Part shown: in pieces, positions 1-7,852 of the stretch
Numbering within the stretch: the first letter of the stretch is position 1
How the letters are laid out: each line of letters starts with the position of its first letter
Source: Oscillospiraceae bacterium
GTDB taxonomy: Bacteria; Bacillota; Clostridia; Oscillospirales; Oscillospiraceae
NCBI GenBank assembly: GCA_017378975.1
Contig: JAFNXT010000032.1
Location: 1-14,039 of the forward strand
DNA: 14,039 bases
Reading direction: 5' to 3'
Program-made: the position numbers and the translations under genes
Notes under the pieces: model-generated
What the model saw: only the letters and a program-made list of their open reading frames with translations
Database searches by the model: none
What the model was told of the DNA's origin: nothing

Positions 1-1
1 C

Positions 2-1567
2 ATGCACGCCTTCGACTACCGTTATGTGTCCTCCGGTAAGATCATCGTCCGTGAGGCCACCGAGGGCGAGACCCTGACCACGCTGGACGGCAACGTCCGT
101 ACCCTGACTCCCGGCATGCTGGTGATCGCTGACGAGCATCGTCCCATCGGCCTTGCCGGTATCATGGGCGGCGAGAACTCCGAGATCATGGACGATACCA
201 CCACCGTCGTCTTCGAGTCCGCCAACTTCGACGGCACCTCCATCCGTCAGACCGCACTGGCTCTGGGCATGCGCACCGAGTCCTCCGGCAAGTTCGAGAA
301 GCATCTGGATCCCATGATGACGGTCCCTGCCGTCCAGAGGGCCTGTGAGCTGGTGGAACTGCTGGAGTGCGGCGATGTGATGGATGGTATCATCGATATC
401 ATCAACTATGTCCCCGCTCCCAAGACCCTCGAGCTGGAGCCTGAGAAGATCAACCGCCTGCTGGGCACCCAGATCTCCGAGGAAGACATGGTCTCCTACC
501 TGAAGCGTCTGGAGATCCCCGTGGAGGGCCGCACCATCCATGTCCCCTCCTTCCGTCCCGATCTGAACCTGATGGCGGACATCGCCGAGGAAGTGGGCCG
601 TCTGTACGGCTACAACGAGATCCCCACCACCGCCTTCAAGAACTCCACCCAGGGCGGCTACAGCCCCTTCATGATCCTGGAGAACGAGGCCGGTAAGCTT
701 TGCCGCAGCCTTGGCTACAGCGAGATCATCACCTACTCCTTCGTCTCCCCCACGATCTTCGACCAGATCCGTCTGCCCGGCGACTGCACTCTGCGTAATG
801 CCATGAAGATCCAGAACCCTCTGGGCGAGGACACCTCCATCATGCGTACCATCGCTCTGCCCTCCATGCTGGACATCCTGTCCCGTAATAACGCTTACCA
901 CAACAAGAATGTGAAGCTCTACGAGCTGGCTAAGATCTATCTGCCTCAGGAGGGTCAGGTCCTGCCTGAAGAGCCCAAGATGCTGGTGCTGGGCACCTAC
1001 GGTGAAAACGTCACCTTCTTCACCCTGAAGGGCCAGCTGGAAGCCATCTTCAAGGGCCTGCGGGTCAAGAAGGCTTCCTACACCGCCGTCTCTGACCACC
1101 CCTCCTACCACCCCGGCCGTTGTGCCAAGGTGACCATCGATGGCGTGGATGTGGGCGTGATCGGTCAGGTCCATCCTCTGGTGGCCCAGAACTACGGCAT
1201 GGATGTGGATGTCTACTGCGCCGAGATCAACTTCACCAAGCTGTTCGATCTTCGCCTGCCCGATGTGACCTACACTCCCCTGCCCAAGTACCCCAGCGTG
1301 ACCCGTGACCTGTCCCTGATCTGTGACGAGTCCGTCACCGTGGCACAGGTGGAAGACGTGATCACCGACTCCGCAGGCAAGCTCCTGCGTGGCGTGAAGC
1401 TCTTCGACATCTACCGTGGCACCGGCGTGCCCGAAGGCAAGAAGAGTCTGGCCTTCTCTCTGGAGCTCAGAGCCGATGACCGTACCCTGACCGACGCCGA
1501 CTCCGAAGGCGTCACCACCAAGGTGCTGAAGGCCCTCTCCGAGAAGCTGGACGCCATCCTCCGATAA
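2..1567 (+). CDS. pheT: Phenylalanine--tRNA ligase beta subunit, 5'-truncated by window edge
   Basis: This is the beta chain of the cytoplasmic alpha2-beta2 phenylalanyl-tRNA synthetase, which charges tRNA-Phe and edits mischarged Tyr-tRNA. The visible 521 residues open inside the B3/B4 editing domain: the first Met belongs to the conserved (P)MHAFD motif and is not a start. About 275 N-terminal residues of a usual ~800-residue protein lie outside the window. Next come a B5 DNA-binding-like domain (about residues 140-210, ending in PSFRPDL and EEVGRLYGYNEIP), the class II synthetase-like core (about 225-400, with NPLGEDTSIMRT) and a C-terminal anticodon-binding FDX-ACB domain (about 425-521, PLPKYPSVTRDLSL). 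Codon use is strongly biased to CTG, CGT, ATC and GGC, as expected of a highly expressed gene. pheS is expected just upstream. The gene ends at TAA and is followed directly by a hairpin terminator. Confidence 0.97.
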   Translation: MHAFDYRYVSSGKIIVREATEGETLTTLDGNVRTLTPGMLVIADEHRPIGLAGIMGGENSEIMDDTTTVVFESANFDGTSIRQTALALGMRTESSGKFEKHLDPMMTVPAVQRACELVELLECGDVMDGIIDIINYVPAPKTLELEPEKINRLLGTQISEEDMVSYLKRLEIPVEGRTIHVPSFRPDLNLMADIAEEVGRLYGYNEIPTTAFKNSTQGGYSPFMILENEAGKLCRSLGYSEIITYSFVSPTIFDQIRLPGDCTLRNAMKIQNPLGEDTSIMRTIALPSMLDILSRNNAYHNKNVKLYELAKIYLPQEGQVLPEEPKMLVLGTYGENVTFFTLKGQLEAIFKGLRVKKASYTAVSDHPSYHPGRCAKVTIDGVDVGVIGQVHPLVAQNYGMDVDVYCAEINFTKLFDLRLPDVTYTPLPKYPSVTRDLSLICDESVTVAQVEDVITDSAGKLLRGVKLFDIYRGTGVPEGKKSLAFSLELRADDRTLTDADSEGVTTKVLKALSEKLDAILR

Positions 1568-1575
1568 TAGCGCAA

Positions 1576-1605
1576 ACGAGGCGGAGCCAAAAGGCTCCGC
1601 CTCGT
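1576..1605. terminator. Bidirectional hairpin terminator between pheT and metA
   Basis: A perfect 13-bp inverted repeat with an AAAA loop lies 8 nt after the pheT stop and 10 nt before the metA stop. The arms read CGAGGCGGAGCC and GGCTCCGCCTCG plus one flanking A-T pair. The following T-tract (TATCATTTG) is imperfect on the plus strand and weak on the minus strand. Position and symmetry suggest it ends both convergent genes. Confidence 0.8.
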
Positions 1606-1615
1606 ATCATTTGAT

Positions 1616-2536
1616 TCACTCTCCGATGGACATGATATCATAGGGCGTGGTCTGATACACGAAATAGTTCAGCCAGTTGGAGAACAACAGGTTCGCACTG
1701 CTCCGCCAGCGGACCACAGGATCCTTGGTATCGTCATCATTGGGGAAATAATTCTTCGGGACCTTGATATCCAGTCCAAGACCCTTGTCCCGGTCGTACT
1801 CCGCCTTCAGAGTCAGAGGATCATACTCGGAATGTCCCGTGATGAAGATCTGACGGCCTTCTTTGTTGGCCACGGCATAGACACCGGCCTCCTCAGAGGA
1901 GGCGAGGATCTTCAGACCGGGGACCTTCTCGATATCCTCCCGGAGGACCGTAGTGTGACGGGAATGGGGGACCCAGAAGATGTCATCGAAACCACGCATG
2001 AGGATGGACCGCTTATAATCCGCCTGATGAGGGAACACACCGAACATCTTCTCCGGCAACTGACGCTTCTGGATACCGTAGTGATAATAAAGACCAGCCT
2101 GCGCGCCCCAGCAGATATGGATGGTGCTGTGGACATGGGTCTTGCTCCACTCCATGATCTCGGTCAGCTCCTGCCAGTAGTCTACATCCTCAAAGTCCAT
2201 GTGCTCCACCGGCGCGCCGGTGATCACCATTCCATCGAACTTCCGGTCCTTCAGCTCATCGAAGCTCTTGTAGAAACTCAGCAGATGCTCCTCAGACACG
2301 TTCTTGGCCTTATGGGACGAAGTATGCATGAGCTCCAGCCGCACCTGCAACGGCGTATTCCCCAGAAGCCGGGAGAACTGGGTCTCCGTGGCCACTTTGG
2401 TGGGCATCAAGTTCAGCAAAACGATCTCCAGAGGACGGATATCCTGAGTCACCGCTCTGGTCTGGGTCATGACGAAAATATTCTCCTGCTGCAACGTACC
2501 GGCGGCAGGCAGGTCATTGGGGATCTGGATAGGCAA
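1616..2536 (-). CDS. metA: Homoserine O-acetyltransferase (MetA family)
   Basis: This cytoplasmic enzyme acylates L-homoserine in the first committed step of methionine synthesis. I chose the TTG at 2536 because it gives [11 protein letters not shown], matching the family N-terminus, and 306 residues. A strong GGAGGAG lies 6 nt upstream at 2549-2543. The upstream ATG at 2551 would put that Shine-Dalgarno inside the coding region. With the TTG start the catalytic residues fall exactly on family numbering: Cys142 (HICWGAQAG), His235 and Glu237 (TGHSEYD). Residue 111 is Glu ([10 protein letters not shown]), the residue linked to acetyl-CoA rather than succinyl-CoA use, where E. coli has Gly. I therefore infer the acetyl donor. 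The gene has its own consensus promoter and converges on pheT. Confidence 0.96.
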   Translation of the reverse strand: MPIQIPNDLPAAGTLQQENIFVMTQTRAVTQDIRPLEIVLLNLMPTKVATETQFSRLLGNTPLQVRLELMHTSSHKAKNVSEEHLLSFYKSFDELKDRKFDGMVITGAPVEHMDFEDVDYWQELTEIMEWSKTHVHSTIHICWGAQAGLYYHYGIQKRQLPEKMFGVFPHQADYKRSILMRGFDDIFWVPHSRHTTVLREDIEKVPGLKILASSEEAGVYAVANKEGRQIFITGHSEYDPLTLKAEYDRDKGLGLDIKVPKNYFPNDDDTKDPVVRWRSSANLLFSNWLNYFVYQTTPYDIMSIGE

Positions 2537-2567
2537 TTCGATCTCCTCCATGGTGCATAATGGGTAT

Positions 2568-2596
2568 ATTTTAACCGAAGGCGCCTGTTTTGTCAA
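2568..2596 (-). promoter_or_regulatory. Sigma-A promoter of metA
   Basis: On the minus strand TTGACA (2596-2591), a 17-nt spacer and TAAAAT (2573-2568) form a near-consensus vegetative promoter. The -35 box contains the TGA stop codon of spoIID (2595-2593). The predicted start of transcription leaves about 25 nt of leader before the TTG start, too short for a SAM riboswitch or T-box. It leaves only about 10 nt, with no Shine-Dalgarno, before the ATG at 2551, which supports the TTG. Confidence 0.8.
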
Positions 2597-3516
2597 TCAT
2601 TTCTGACTTCGCCCAGAGTGGTCCCTTGATAATAATGGGCAAGGATCTGATCGTATCGCTGTCCCTGCTGTGCCAGCGCATCCGAACCGTATTGGCTGAG
2701 CCCTACCCGATGTCCGAATCCCTTGGTCCGGAAGAGGACCTTATCGTCTGTGACATCCAGTTGGAACACGGTGGACCGTAGACCAAACAACGAACGTAGC
2801 TCCACGCCGGTATACTTCTGCTGTCCGATAGATACAGAAGCCACACCGCCCCCTTCTGTATAGATCACCGAACCTAAACGATCCTCCGGCGCGCATCCGA
2901 GCGCCCCCAAAAAATCTTCCACGGGCACCTCCACCACATCATCATCGTATCCCGTCGTTTCCGGACTGGAGACTGACTGCAAATAGGGATAGTTCGTCCC
3001 CCATACGACCGCCGCATCCTCTGTCCGTCCCCCCGCGCAGGCGAAATACGTCGCCATGATCAACTCCTCGCCGTAATATAAGACCTGCCCTCTGGTCTGC
3101 TCCACGGCAGACAGCACCTTTTCCACACTTTCCCCACTCCCTCCAGCCTCCAAATAGGCCTCCGGCTCCCGGTATTCCTGACAGCAGGAAAAGTCCGTAC
3201 ATACAGCCCCTCCATGCCGGTCCCCTGTCCGGACCATCCATAATGTATAAGTCCGTGCCGCCACCGCCTGAGCCTTCAACGCTTCCATATGGAAACCGGC
3301 CGGCATCTCTCCGAGGACCACACGGAAGACATAGTCCTCCAGTTCCATGGCCCGTAGCCGACCGTCCTCGCCGATCACCGGGATCCAGATTTGAGTCTGT
3401 GCTGTGGGAGGATCCACCGGTGCCTCCGGCACCTTCCGTACCGTAGAAAACAAGATCCCCGGTAGTACGAGCCCGAACACCAACGACTGCAGCACTTGCT
3501 TCCAAAACAGTGACAT
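2593..3516 (-). CDS. spoIID: Stage II sporulation protein D (SpoIID), peptidoglycan lytic transglycosylase
   Basis: SpoIID is a membrane-anchored lytic transglycosylase that works with SpoIIM and SpoIIP to remodel septal peptidoglycan during forespore engulfment. The 307-residue protein has one N-terminal membrane segment (about 6-24). It then shows [15 protein letters not shown] with the expected catalytic Glu70, [10 protein letters not shown] (81-90), a His/Cys cluster (H101, C106, C111, C112) where some SpoIID proteins bind zinc, GGRTE (162-166), and the C-terminal [12 protein letters not shown] signature (266-277). The ATG at 3516 has GGAGG 6 nt upstream. A recognisable sigma-E promoter was not evident in the short divergent region. 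The length fits the family. The gene implies a spore-forming host. Confidence 0.93.
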   Translation of the reverse strand: MSLFWKQVLQSLVFGLVLPGILFSTVRKVPEAPVDPPTAQTQIWIPVIGEDGRLRAMELEDYVFRVVLGEMPAGFHMEALKAQAVAARTYTLWMVRTGDRHGGAVCTDFSCCQEYREPEAYLEAGGSGESVEKVLSAVEQTRGQVLYYGEELIMATYFACAGGRTEDAAVVWGTNYPYLQSVSSPETTGYDDDVVEVPVEDFLGALGCAPEDRLGSVIYTEGGGVASVSIGQQKYTGVELRSLFGLRSTVFQLDVTDDKVLFRTKGFGHRVGLSQYGSDALAQQGQRYDQILAHYYQGTTLGEVRND

Positions 3517-3534
3517 CGGAAACCTCCATGATCC

Positions 3535-3563
3535 TTGACATCCCCCATGCCGGGGGATATAAT
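3535..3563 (+). promoter_or_regulatory. Perfect-consensus sigma-A promoter with palindromic spacer, drives the LRR gene
   Basis: TTGACA (3535-3540), exactly 17 nt, then TATAAT (3558-3563) match the vegetative consensus at all 12 positions. The spacer is itself an inverted repeat: TCCCCC (3541-3546), ATGCC loop, GGGGGA (3552-3557). A leader of about 25 nt leads to GGAG at 3585-3588 and the ATG at 3596. The symmetric spacer could be an operator that restrains an otherwise very strong promoter; this is inference. Confidence 0.8.
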
Positions 3564-3595
3564 CAAATGTGATCTAACCGAAACGGAGCAACTAC

Positions 3596-5323
3596 ATGAA
3601 AAGATTCATCAAGATCGTCACCCCGATCCTTCTGATCGCCGTGATCCTTACCAGCATCGGCTGGTATCTTCTGAAATACGACCCGGAACTGACCAAGGAC
3701 CTGCTGGTCTCTCAGGCTCGACAGGCCGAGGACCGGGGCGACCACAGCTTCGCCACATGGTTATATAAAATGGCCTACCAGCGTTCCGGAAATGACGAGG
3801 CCATTGCCATCGAACTGGCTGAGCAATACCGAACCGTGGGCAACTACACGAAAGCAGAGTATACTCTGTCCAATGCCATCGCCGACGGTGGCAGCGTAGA
3901 GCTGTATCTGGCCCTGTGCAGGACCTATGTAGAACAGGACAAGCTGCTGGATGCCGTGACCATGCTGGATAACGTTTCGGATCCCGAAATCGTCCGGCAA
4001 CTGGAGACCATCCGTCCTGCCGCGCCTGTGGCGACCCCGGACGCCGGGTATTATAATAAATATACGAACGTGGAGCTGACCGCCCCCGAAGGCACGGTCT
4101 ATGTGACCACCGATGGCAGATACCCCACCACCAAAGACGCTCCTTACAGCGGTCCTATCTCTCTGTCCGGAGGCGAGACCAAGATCTGCGCCCTGACCAT
4201 GAGCCAAAACGGTCTGGTCAGCCCCCTGACGGTCCTTGGATACACCGTAGCCGGTGTGGTCGAAGAAGTATCTTTGGCAGATCCCGCCATCGATCAGGCG
4301 GTCCGGGAACTTCTTCAGGTGGGCGAAGACCACGTCCTGTGGTCCAGCGAGCTGTGGAGCATCACCAAACTGACCATCCCTGCCGAAGCCGGATCCCTTG
4401 AGGATCTTCGCTGGATGCCCTTCCTCACCAGTCTCGAGATCCGTGATCACGAAGGTTTCGGGAGCCTGTCGGCCCTCAGTGGTCTTGCAGACCTGCAGGA
4501 GTTGACCCTCGAGAACATCCCCGTGTCCTACGAAGACCTTTCCACCATCGCCGCTCTGCCGGACCTCACCTCCCTGACCCTTCGGGACTGTTCGGTCGCA
4601 GTGATCGACCCTCTGGCCCAATGCGGAAAGCTGTCCCATCTGGACCTTCGAAACAACACGATCCACGAGATCGACGCTCTGTCGCAACTGACAGATCTGG
4701 AATGGCTGGACCTGAGCCACAACGTTGTGGACGATCTGACTCCCCTCGGTGACCTTAGGAAGCTCTCCCAGCTTTACGCTTCTTACAACACCGTCCGCTC
4801 CACCGCCCCCCTGTCCGGATGCACCAGCCTTATGTGGCTGGATCTGGAGCGGAATTCCCTGACCGGTCTGGACGGTCTTTCTCAGCTCCCCGGCCTGCGC
4901 ACGCTCCATGTGGGTTCCAATCAAATCAATGAAATCACCGCCCTTGCCGGCGCCACGGTACTGACAGATCTGGACCTTTCCAACAACCGGCTCCAGAACA
5001 TCGATACGCTGGCCTCTCTGCCGGTACTGACCACTCTCAATTTCTCTCACAACGAGGTTTCGGAGTTGCCTGCCTTCTCTGCATCCTCGCCGTTGGTGAA
5101 CATCAACGGTTCCCACAATTCCCTTTCCTCTCTGGAAGGACTTCGAGGTTTGAGCGCGTTGAACTATGTGAACATGGACAATAACAGCGCCATCAGTTCC
5201 ATCTCTCCCCTGACCAAATGCCCCGTCCTTGTGGAAGTCAGCGTTTACGGCACCGGTATCACCGATGTCTCCGCTCTGACAGACAAGAACAGCAACGTGA
5301 TCGTGAAGTATACCCCCATCTGA
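3596..5323 (+). CDS. Membrane-anchored TPR / chitobiase-C-like / leucine-rich-repeat protein
   Basis: This is a 575-residue protein of unknown specific function. Residues 5-24 form one membrane anchor after MKRFIK, with no signal-peptidase site, so most of the protein probably lies outside the membrane. Residues about 30-130 are helical and TPR-like (GDHSFATWLYKMAYQ, GNYTKAEYTLSNAI). Residues about 152-219 (ending near VLGYTV) match a chitobiase/beta-hexosaminidase C-terminal-type fold, with YVTTDGRYPTTKDAPYSGPI. From about 258 to the end there are roughly a dozen leucine-rich repeats, mostly 22 residues, of the internalin/SDS22 type (LxxLxxLDLSxNxxxxLxxL). No LPXTG sorting signal is present. 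GGAG lies 7 nt before the ATG. The gene is monocistronic, divergent from spoIID, with its own strong promoter and terminator. A role in envelope protein-protein contact is plausible but inferred. Confidence 0.88.
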   Translation: MKRFIKIVTPILLIAVILTSIGWYLLKYDPELTKDLLVSQARQAEDRGDHSFATWLYKMAYQRSGNDEAIAIELAEQYRTVGNYTKAEYTLSNAIADGGSVELYLALCRTYVEQDKLLDAVTMLDNVSDPEIVRQLETIRPAAPVATPDAGYYNKYTNVELTAPEGTVYVTTDGRYPTTKDAPYSGPISLSGGETKICALTMSQNGLVSPLTVLGYTVAGVVEEVSLADPAIDQAVRELLQVGEDHVLWSSELWSITKLTIPAEAGSLEDLRWMPFLTSLEIRDHEGFGSLSALSGLADLQELTLENIPVSYEDLSTIAALPDLTSLTLRDCSVAVIDPLAQCGKLSHLDLRNNTIHEIDALSQLTDLEWLDLSHNVVDDLTPLGDLRKLSQLYASYNTVRSTAPLSGCTSLMWLDLERNSLTGLDGLSQLPGLRTLHVGSNQINEITALAGATVLTDLDLSNNRLQNIDTLASLPVLTTLNFSHNEVSELPAFSASSPLVNINGSHNSLSSLEGLRGLSALNYVNMDNNSAISSISPLTKCPVLVEVSVYGTGITDVSALTDKNSNVIVKYTPI

Positions 5324-5352
5324 CCCTATGCTCCAACGGATGGAATAATGAC

Positions 5353-5378
5353 AAAAGCGAGGCCGAAGCCTCGCTTTT
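5353..5378. terminator. Bidirectional Rho-independent terminator
   Basis: Perfect 11-bp inverted repeat AAAAGCGAGGC - CGAA - GCCTCGCTTTT. It gives a GC stem with a T-run on both strands. It lies 29 nt after the LRR gene stop (plus strand) and 1 nt after the uracil-DNA glycosylase stop (minus strand), so it serves both convergent transcripts. Confidence 0.93.
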
Positions 5379-5379
5379 A

Positions 5380-5943
5380 TCATTTTGTCATACCAAGCTC
5401 ACGCATCTTGTTCCGTACCGTCAGCAGATCGTCGAAGCTGGCCGGTCGCTTTGACAGGTCACGCAACAACGCGGAAGGATGATAAGTCGCAGTGATCCAA
5501 ACATCACCGCGCTTCGTCCATGTCCCGTGCTCTCTGGTGATCCGAAAATCAGGGCGGATCACACGGGTCGCCGCGATCCTGCCAAGACAGACGATGATCT
5601 TGGGACTGACCAGTCGGACTTGCTCCCGGAGATATCCGATACAGGCCTCCTGCTCCTCTTCCTGAGGATCCCGGTTACGGGGCGGGCGACATTTGACGAT
5701 GTTCGCGATATAGGAAACTTCCCTGCTCAGATCGATGATCGAAAGCATATCATCCAGAAGCTTCCCTGCCGGTCCCACGAAGGGCTCCCCCTGGAGATCC
5801 TCCTGTTCACCGGGGCCTTCACCGATGAACATCACATCCGCATGGGCCGGCCCCACACCGAATACGACGCGATTTCTGGTCTGACACAATCCACACCGGG
5901 TGCAACCCAGACAGGACTGCCTTAAACGTTCCAGCTCTTCCAT
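5380..5943 (-). CDS. Uracil-DNA glycosylase, family 4 (iron-sulfur type)
   Basis: This enzyme removes uracil from DNA to start base-excision repair. The 187-residue product has the four family 4 cysteines that bind a [4Fe-4S] cluster: C14 and C17 (CTRC), C85 ([11 protein letters not shown]) and C101. It also has the active-site motif GEGPGEQED (41-49) and the HPSALLR motif (155-161). I chose the ATG at 5943: it lies 1 nt after the dac stop and has AGGAG 8 nt upstream inside the end of dac. A GTG at 5973 in the same frame would overlap dac and has no better site. The arrangement indicates translational coupling in a dac-udg operon. The abasic sites it makes are substrates for the ExoA encoded at 9934. 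Confidence 0.95.
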   Translation of the reverse strand: MEELERLRQSCLGCTRCGLCQTRNRVVFGVGPAHADVMFIGEGPGEQEDLQGEPFVGPAGKLLDDMLSIIDLSREVSYIANIVKCRPPRNRDPQEEEQEACIGYLREQVRLVSPKIIVCLGRIAATRVIRPDFRITREHGTWTKRGDVWITATYHPSALLRDLSKRPASFDDLLTVRNKMRELGMTK

Positions 5944-5944
5944 C

Positions 5945-7363
5945 TTATTTTCTCCTGTCCGTCTTTTCACCACTGATCAGGCGATGACGCTTCCTGACCT
6001 GCGCCATGCGGACCTGTCGCATACTGAAAAGCACACCGATGGCGACCAGCAGGACCACCAGGATCACGATACCACCGATCAGGAGCCAGGTCGTCCAGGT
6101 CCGTCTGGCGGCAGCCTCCGCCGTGGGGACCAGAGAGATATTATCCACCCCGGGCTCAGATACACCGTACATGGCTACCATATCGCATTGGCCAACACAA
6201 ATGTCCCGATACCAGATTTGGACCGTACCGATCGGCTGATCCTTCCCGATGGGGGCTGACAAACCACCGTCCTGAAGCACACAACGATAGGAAACGTCCT
6301 CCATGGAAGCATCCAAAGGAAGAGTCACTACCAGATCCTGTGCCGGACGACCGACCACATCATTCTCTCCACCTGACACCGGGAACTGGTCCATCACCTG
6401 ATTCTGATGGAGCAACTGTCTGGCGGAATACTTCCCGAAGCCATGATCGAGCAGTTTTCTGGTCTCATTGAAGTTACCGAAGCTCTTGACAGCGGAGCCT
6501 CCGGCCGTCAAACTCCCCTGAGCGCTCATGACCACCGCAAGATACCGGACACCGTCCTTCTCAGCAGTGCTGATCAGGCTTCGGTCCGTGGTAGTCAGCG
6601 CACCGGTCTTACCACCGGTGATCCGCTTGTCCAGATGGTTTCGGACAGAGCGGTCACTCATCATGTAGTTCGTGGTCAGAAGGACCCGTTCTTCAGAGGC
6701 TTCCGTTGCCGGGACCGTGTATTCCACAGCGCCGAACAGTTCCGTGAAGAAAGGCTCCTCCAATGCCGCCAGAGTGATCTTGGCAAGATCACGGGCCGTG
6801 GTGTACTGGCCCTCAGCCGACAGACCGTTGGCATTGAGGAACCGGGTGTCTGCGCATCCAAGCTCCTCCAGCTTCCTGTCCATCATACCGATGAACCCGG
6901 CCTGGCTCCCTCCGACGTATTCGGCAAGGACAGCGGCGGCATCATTGGCAGAACCTACCATCATACAGTACAACAGGTCACGGACCGACAACTGTTCCCC
7001 GACCTTCAGGCCGACGGAAACAGACCCGATCGCCACCGATGACAAAGCGCCAGACGACACTGTAACGACCTCATCGAGCCCACACTGTTCGATCACCAGC
7101 AAAGCGGTCATGATCTTATTCATACCCGACGGATCGAGCCGCTGATCCGGGGCCCAGGAGTAGACCAGTGTTTCCGTATCCCGGTCATACAGGATCACGC
7201 CCTTCGCTGTATCCAATACGCGCTCCTGCGTCAGACATACCTGCCCGTCCAACGTAGCGCAACCTTCCATGACCGACGCAGGCTCCGCCTGAACAGGGAC
7301 CAAAAGACAAGCGATGAGGGAGAAAATCACGCCGGTCAACAGGACCCTACGCAAAAAAACCAT
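5945..7363 (-). CDS. D-alanyl-D-alanine carboxypeptidase-like PBP (DacF/PBP5 family), altered SxxK motif
   Basis: This family trims the terminal D-Ala from peptidoglycan stem peptides outside the membrane. The 472-residue protein has a signal peptide with a likely cut after VPVQA (26), a peptidase S11 domain (about 45-315), a PBP5_C-like domain (about 340-395), a C-terminal membrane segment (about 425-447) and a basic cytoplasmic tail. SxN (S138-A-N140), FLNANGL (175-181) and KTG (252-254) are present. The first motif reads DPSGMNKIMT: relative to Lys83, the nucleophile position (80) is Gly and the Ser sits one residue early at 79. In the usual family motif (PASxTKIMT) Ser is three residues before Lys. 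The enzyme may be inactive or use a shifted register. The ATG at 7363 has GGAGAG 6 nt upstream. It is first in an operon with the downstream glycosylase. Confidence 0.9.
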   Translation of the reverse strand: MVFLRRVLLTGVIFSLIACLLVPVQAEPASVMEGCATLDGQVCLTQERVLDTAKGVILYDRDTETLVYSWAPDQRLDPSGMNKIMTALLVIEQCGLDEVVTVSSGALSSVAIGSVSVGLKVGEQLSVRDLLYCMMVGSANDAAAVLAEYVGGSQAGFIGMMDRKLEELGCADTRFLNANGLSAEGQYTTARDLAKITLAALEEPFFTELFGAVEYTVPATEASEERVLLTTNYMMSDRSVRNHLDKRITGGKTGALTTTDRSLISTAEKDGVRYLAVVMSAQGSLTAGGSAVKSFGNFNETRKLLDHGFGKYSARQLLHQNQVMDQFPVSGGENDVVGRPAQDLVVTLPLDASMEDVSYRCVLQDGGLSAPIGKDQPIGTVQIWYRDICVGQCDMVAMYGVSEPGVDNISLVPTAEAAARRTWTTWLLIGGIVILVVLLVAIGVLFSMRQVRMAQVRKRHRLISGEKTDRRK

Positions 7364-7384
7364 AAAAATCTCTCCAATATATCA

Positions 7385-7404
7385 CAGCCGGACTTGTCCG
7401 GCTG
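7385..7404. repeat. 20-bp palindrome in the divergent dac / comEA-like promoter region
   Basis: CAGCCGGAC - TT - GTCCGGCTG is a perfect inverted repeat with 9-bp arms. It lies in the 114-bp region between two divergent genes and covers the -35 box (7394-7399) of the plus-strand promoter. No gene ends here, so it is more likely an operator, or an RNA hairpin early in the dac leader, than a terminator. The response regulator encoded in the plus-strand operon would more usually bind direct repeats, so the binding protein is unknown. Confidence 0.6.
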
Positions 7405-7422
7405 AGCGATCTCGTGTATAAT
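7394..7422 (+). promoter_or_regulatory. Sigma-A promoter of the comEA-like / two-component / exoA operon
   Basis: TTGTCC (7394-7399), a 17-nt spacer and a perfect TATAAT (7417-7422) form a good vegetative promoter about 55 nt before the first start codon. The -35 box is buried in a 20-bp palindrome. A second inverted repeat, TATAATA - GAGATG - TATTATA (7417-7436), surrounds the expected transcription start. Confidence 0.75.
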
Positions 7423-7477
7423 AGAGATGTATTATATCAGCTTTTCCCACAGTAGTCAATCCGGGAGGATGTACCGT

Positions 7478-7852
7478 ATGAAAAAAGCCAGCATCCTTTT
7501 GGTGATCATCACATCACTGTTCGTCACGTTCACGGTAGGTTTCATGCTTGGACGGGATACGACCCACAGCGAGGTGATCGTCTCCGCCTTACCGTCCTCC
7601 GCTCCAACAGATCCCCTCCGGACCGACTCGTCCATCACCGCTCCCGGCGGACCGATCGACCTGAACTCCGCAACTGTCCATGAACTCAGTGAGCTTCCCG
7701 GCATCGGAGAGGTCTTGGCCCAACGGATCGTAGACTACCGGGAAAAGAACGGTCCTTTCTCATCTCCCGGTGAGCTGGCTAACGTCAGCGGCATCGGCGA
7801 AAAACGGATCCAGGACATCCTGGACCTGATCACCATAGGAGGTGCCCCATGA
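7478..7852 (+). CDS. Membrane-anchored ComEA-like helix-hairpin-helix DNA-binding protein
   Basis: The 124-residue protein has one N-terminal membrane segment (about 5-24) followed by GRDTTHSE, a flexible Ser/Pro/Thr-rich linker (about 35-58) and a ComEA-type double HhH domain (59-119). The hairpins are LPGIGEVLAQRI (73-84) and VSGIGEKRIQDI (103-114), preceded by the typical IDLNSAT. In the family this domain binds double-stranded DNA without sequence preference outside the membrane; ComEA is the competence DNA receptor. It is shorter than B. subtilis ComEA and no comEB or comEC follows, so a role in uptake is not shown. I chose the ATG at 7478 because GGGAGG lies 9 nt upstream; the ATG at 7469 is too close to it. 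Its stop overlaps the next start (ATGA), so it is coupled to the response regulator. Confidence 0.88.
   Translation: MKKASILLVIITSLFVTFTVGFMLGRDTTHSEVIVSALPSSAPTDPLRTDSSITAPGGPIDLNSATVHELSELPGIGEVLAQRIVDYREKNGPFSSPGELANVSGIGEKRIQDILDLITIGGAP

Noticed and set aside
1832..2560. 242-codon open frame on the plus strand opposite metA
   Set aside because: metA is unmistakable on the minus strand, with exact catalytic numbering. The opposite frame is a by-product of codon bias.
2537..2567. S-box or T-box leader for methionine control of metA
   Set aside because: The leader between the promoter and the start is only about 25 nt, far too short for either riboswitch.
3761..5383. 540-codon open frame on the minus strand opposite the LRR gene
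   Set aside because: Its translation is low-complexity, rich in Gly, Gln, Asp and Val, with no recognisable motif. It mirrors the C-ending codons of the leucine-rich repeats and spans the terminator; it is a shadow.
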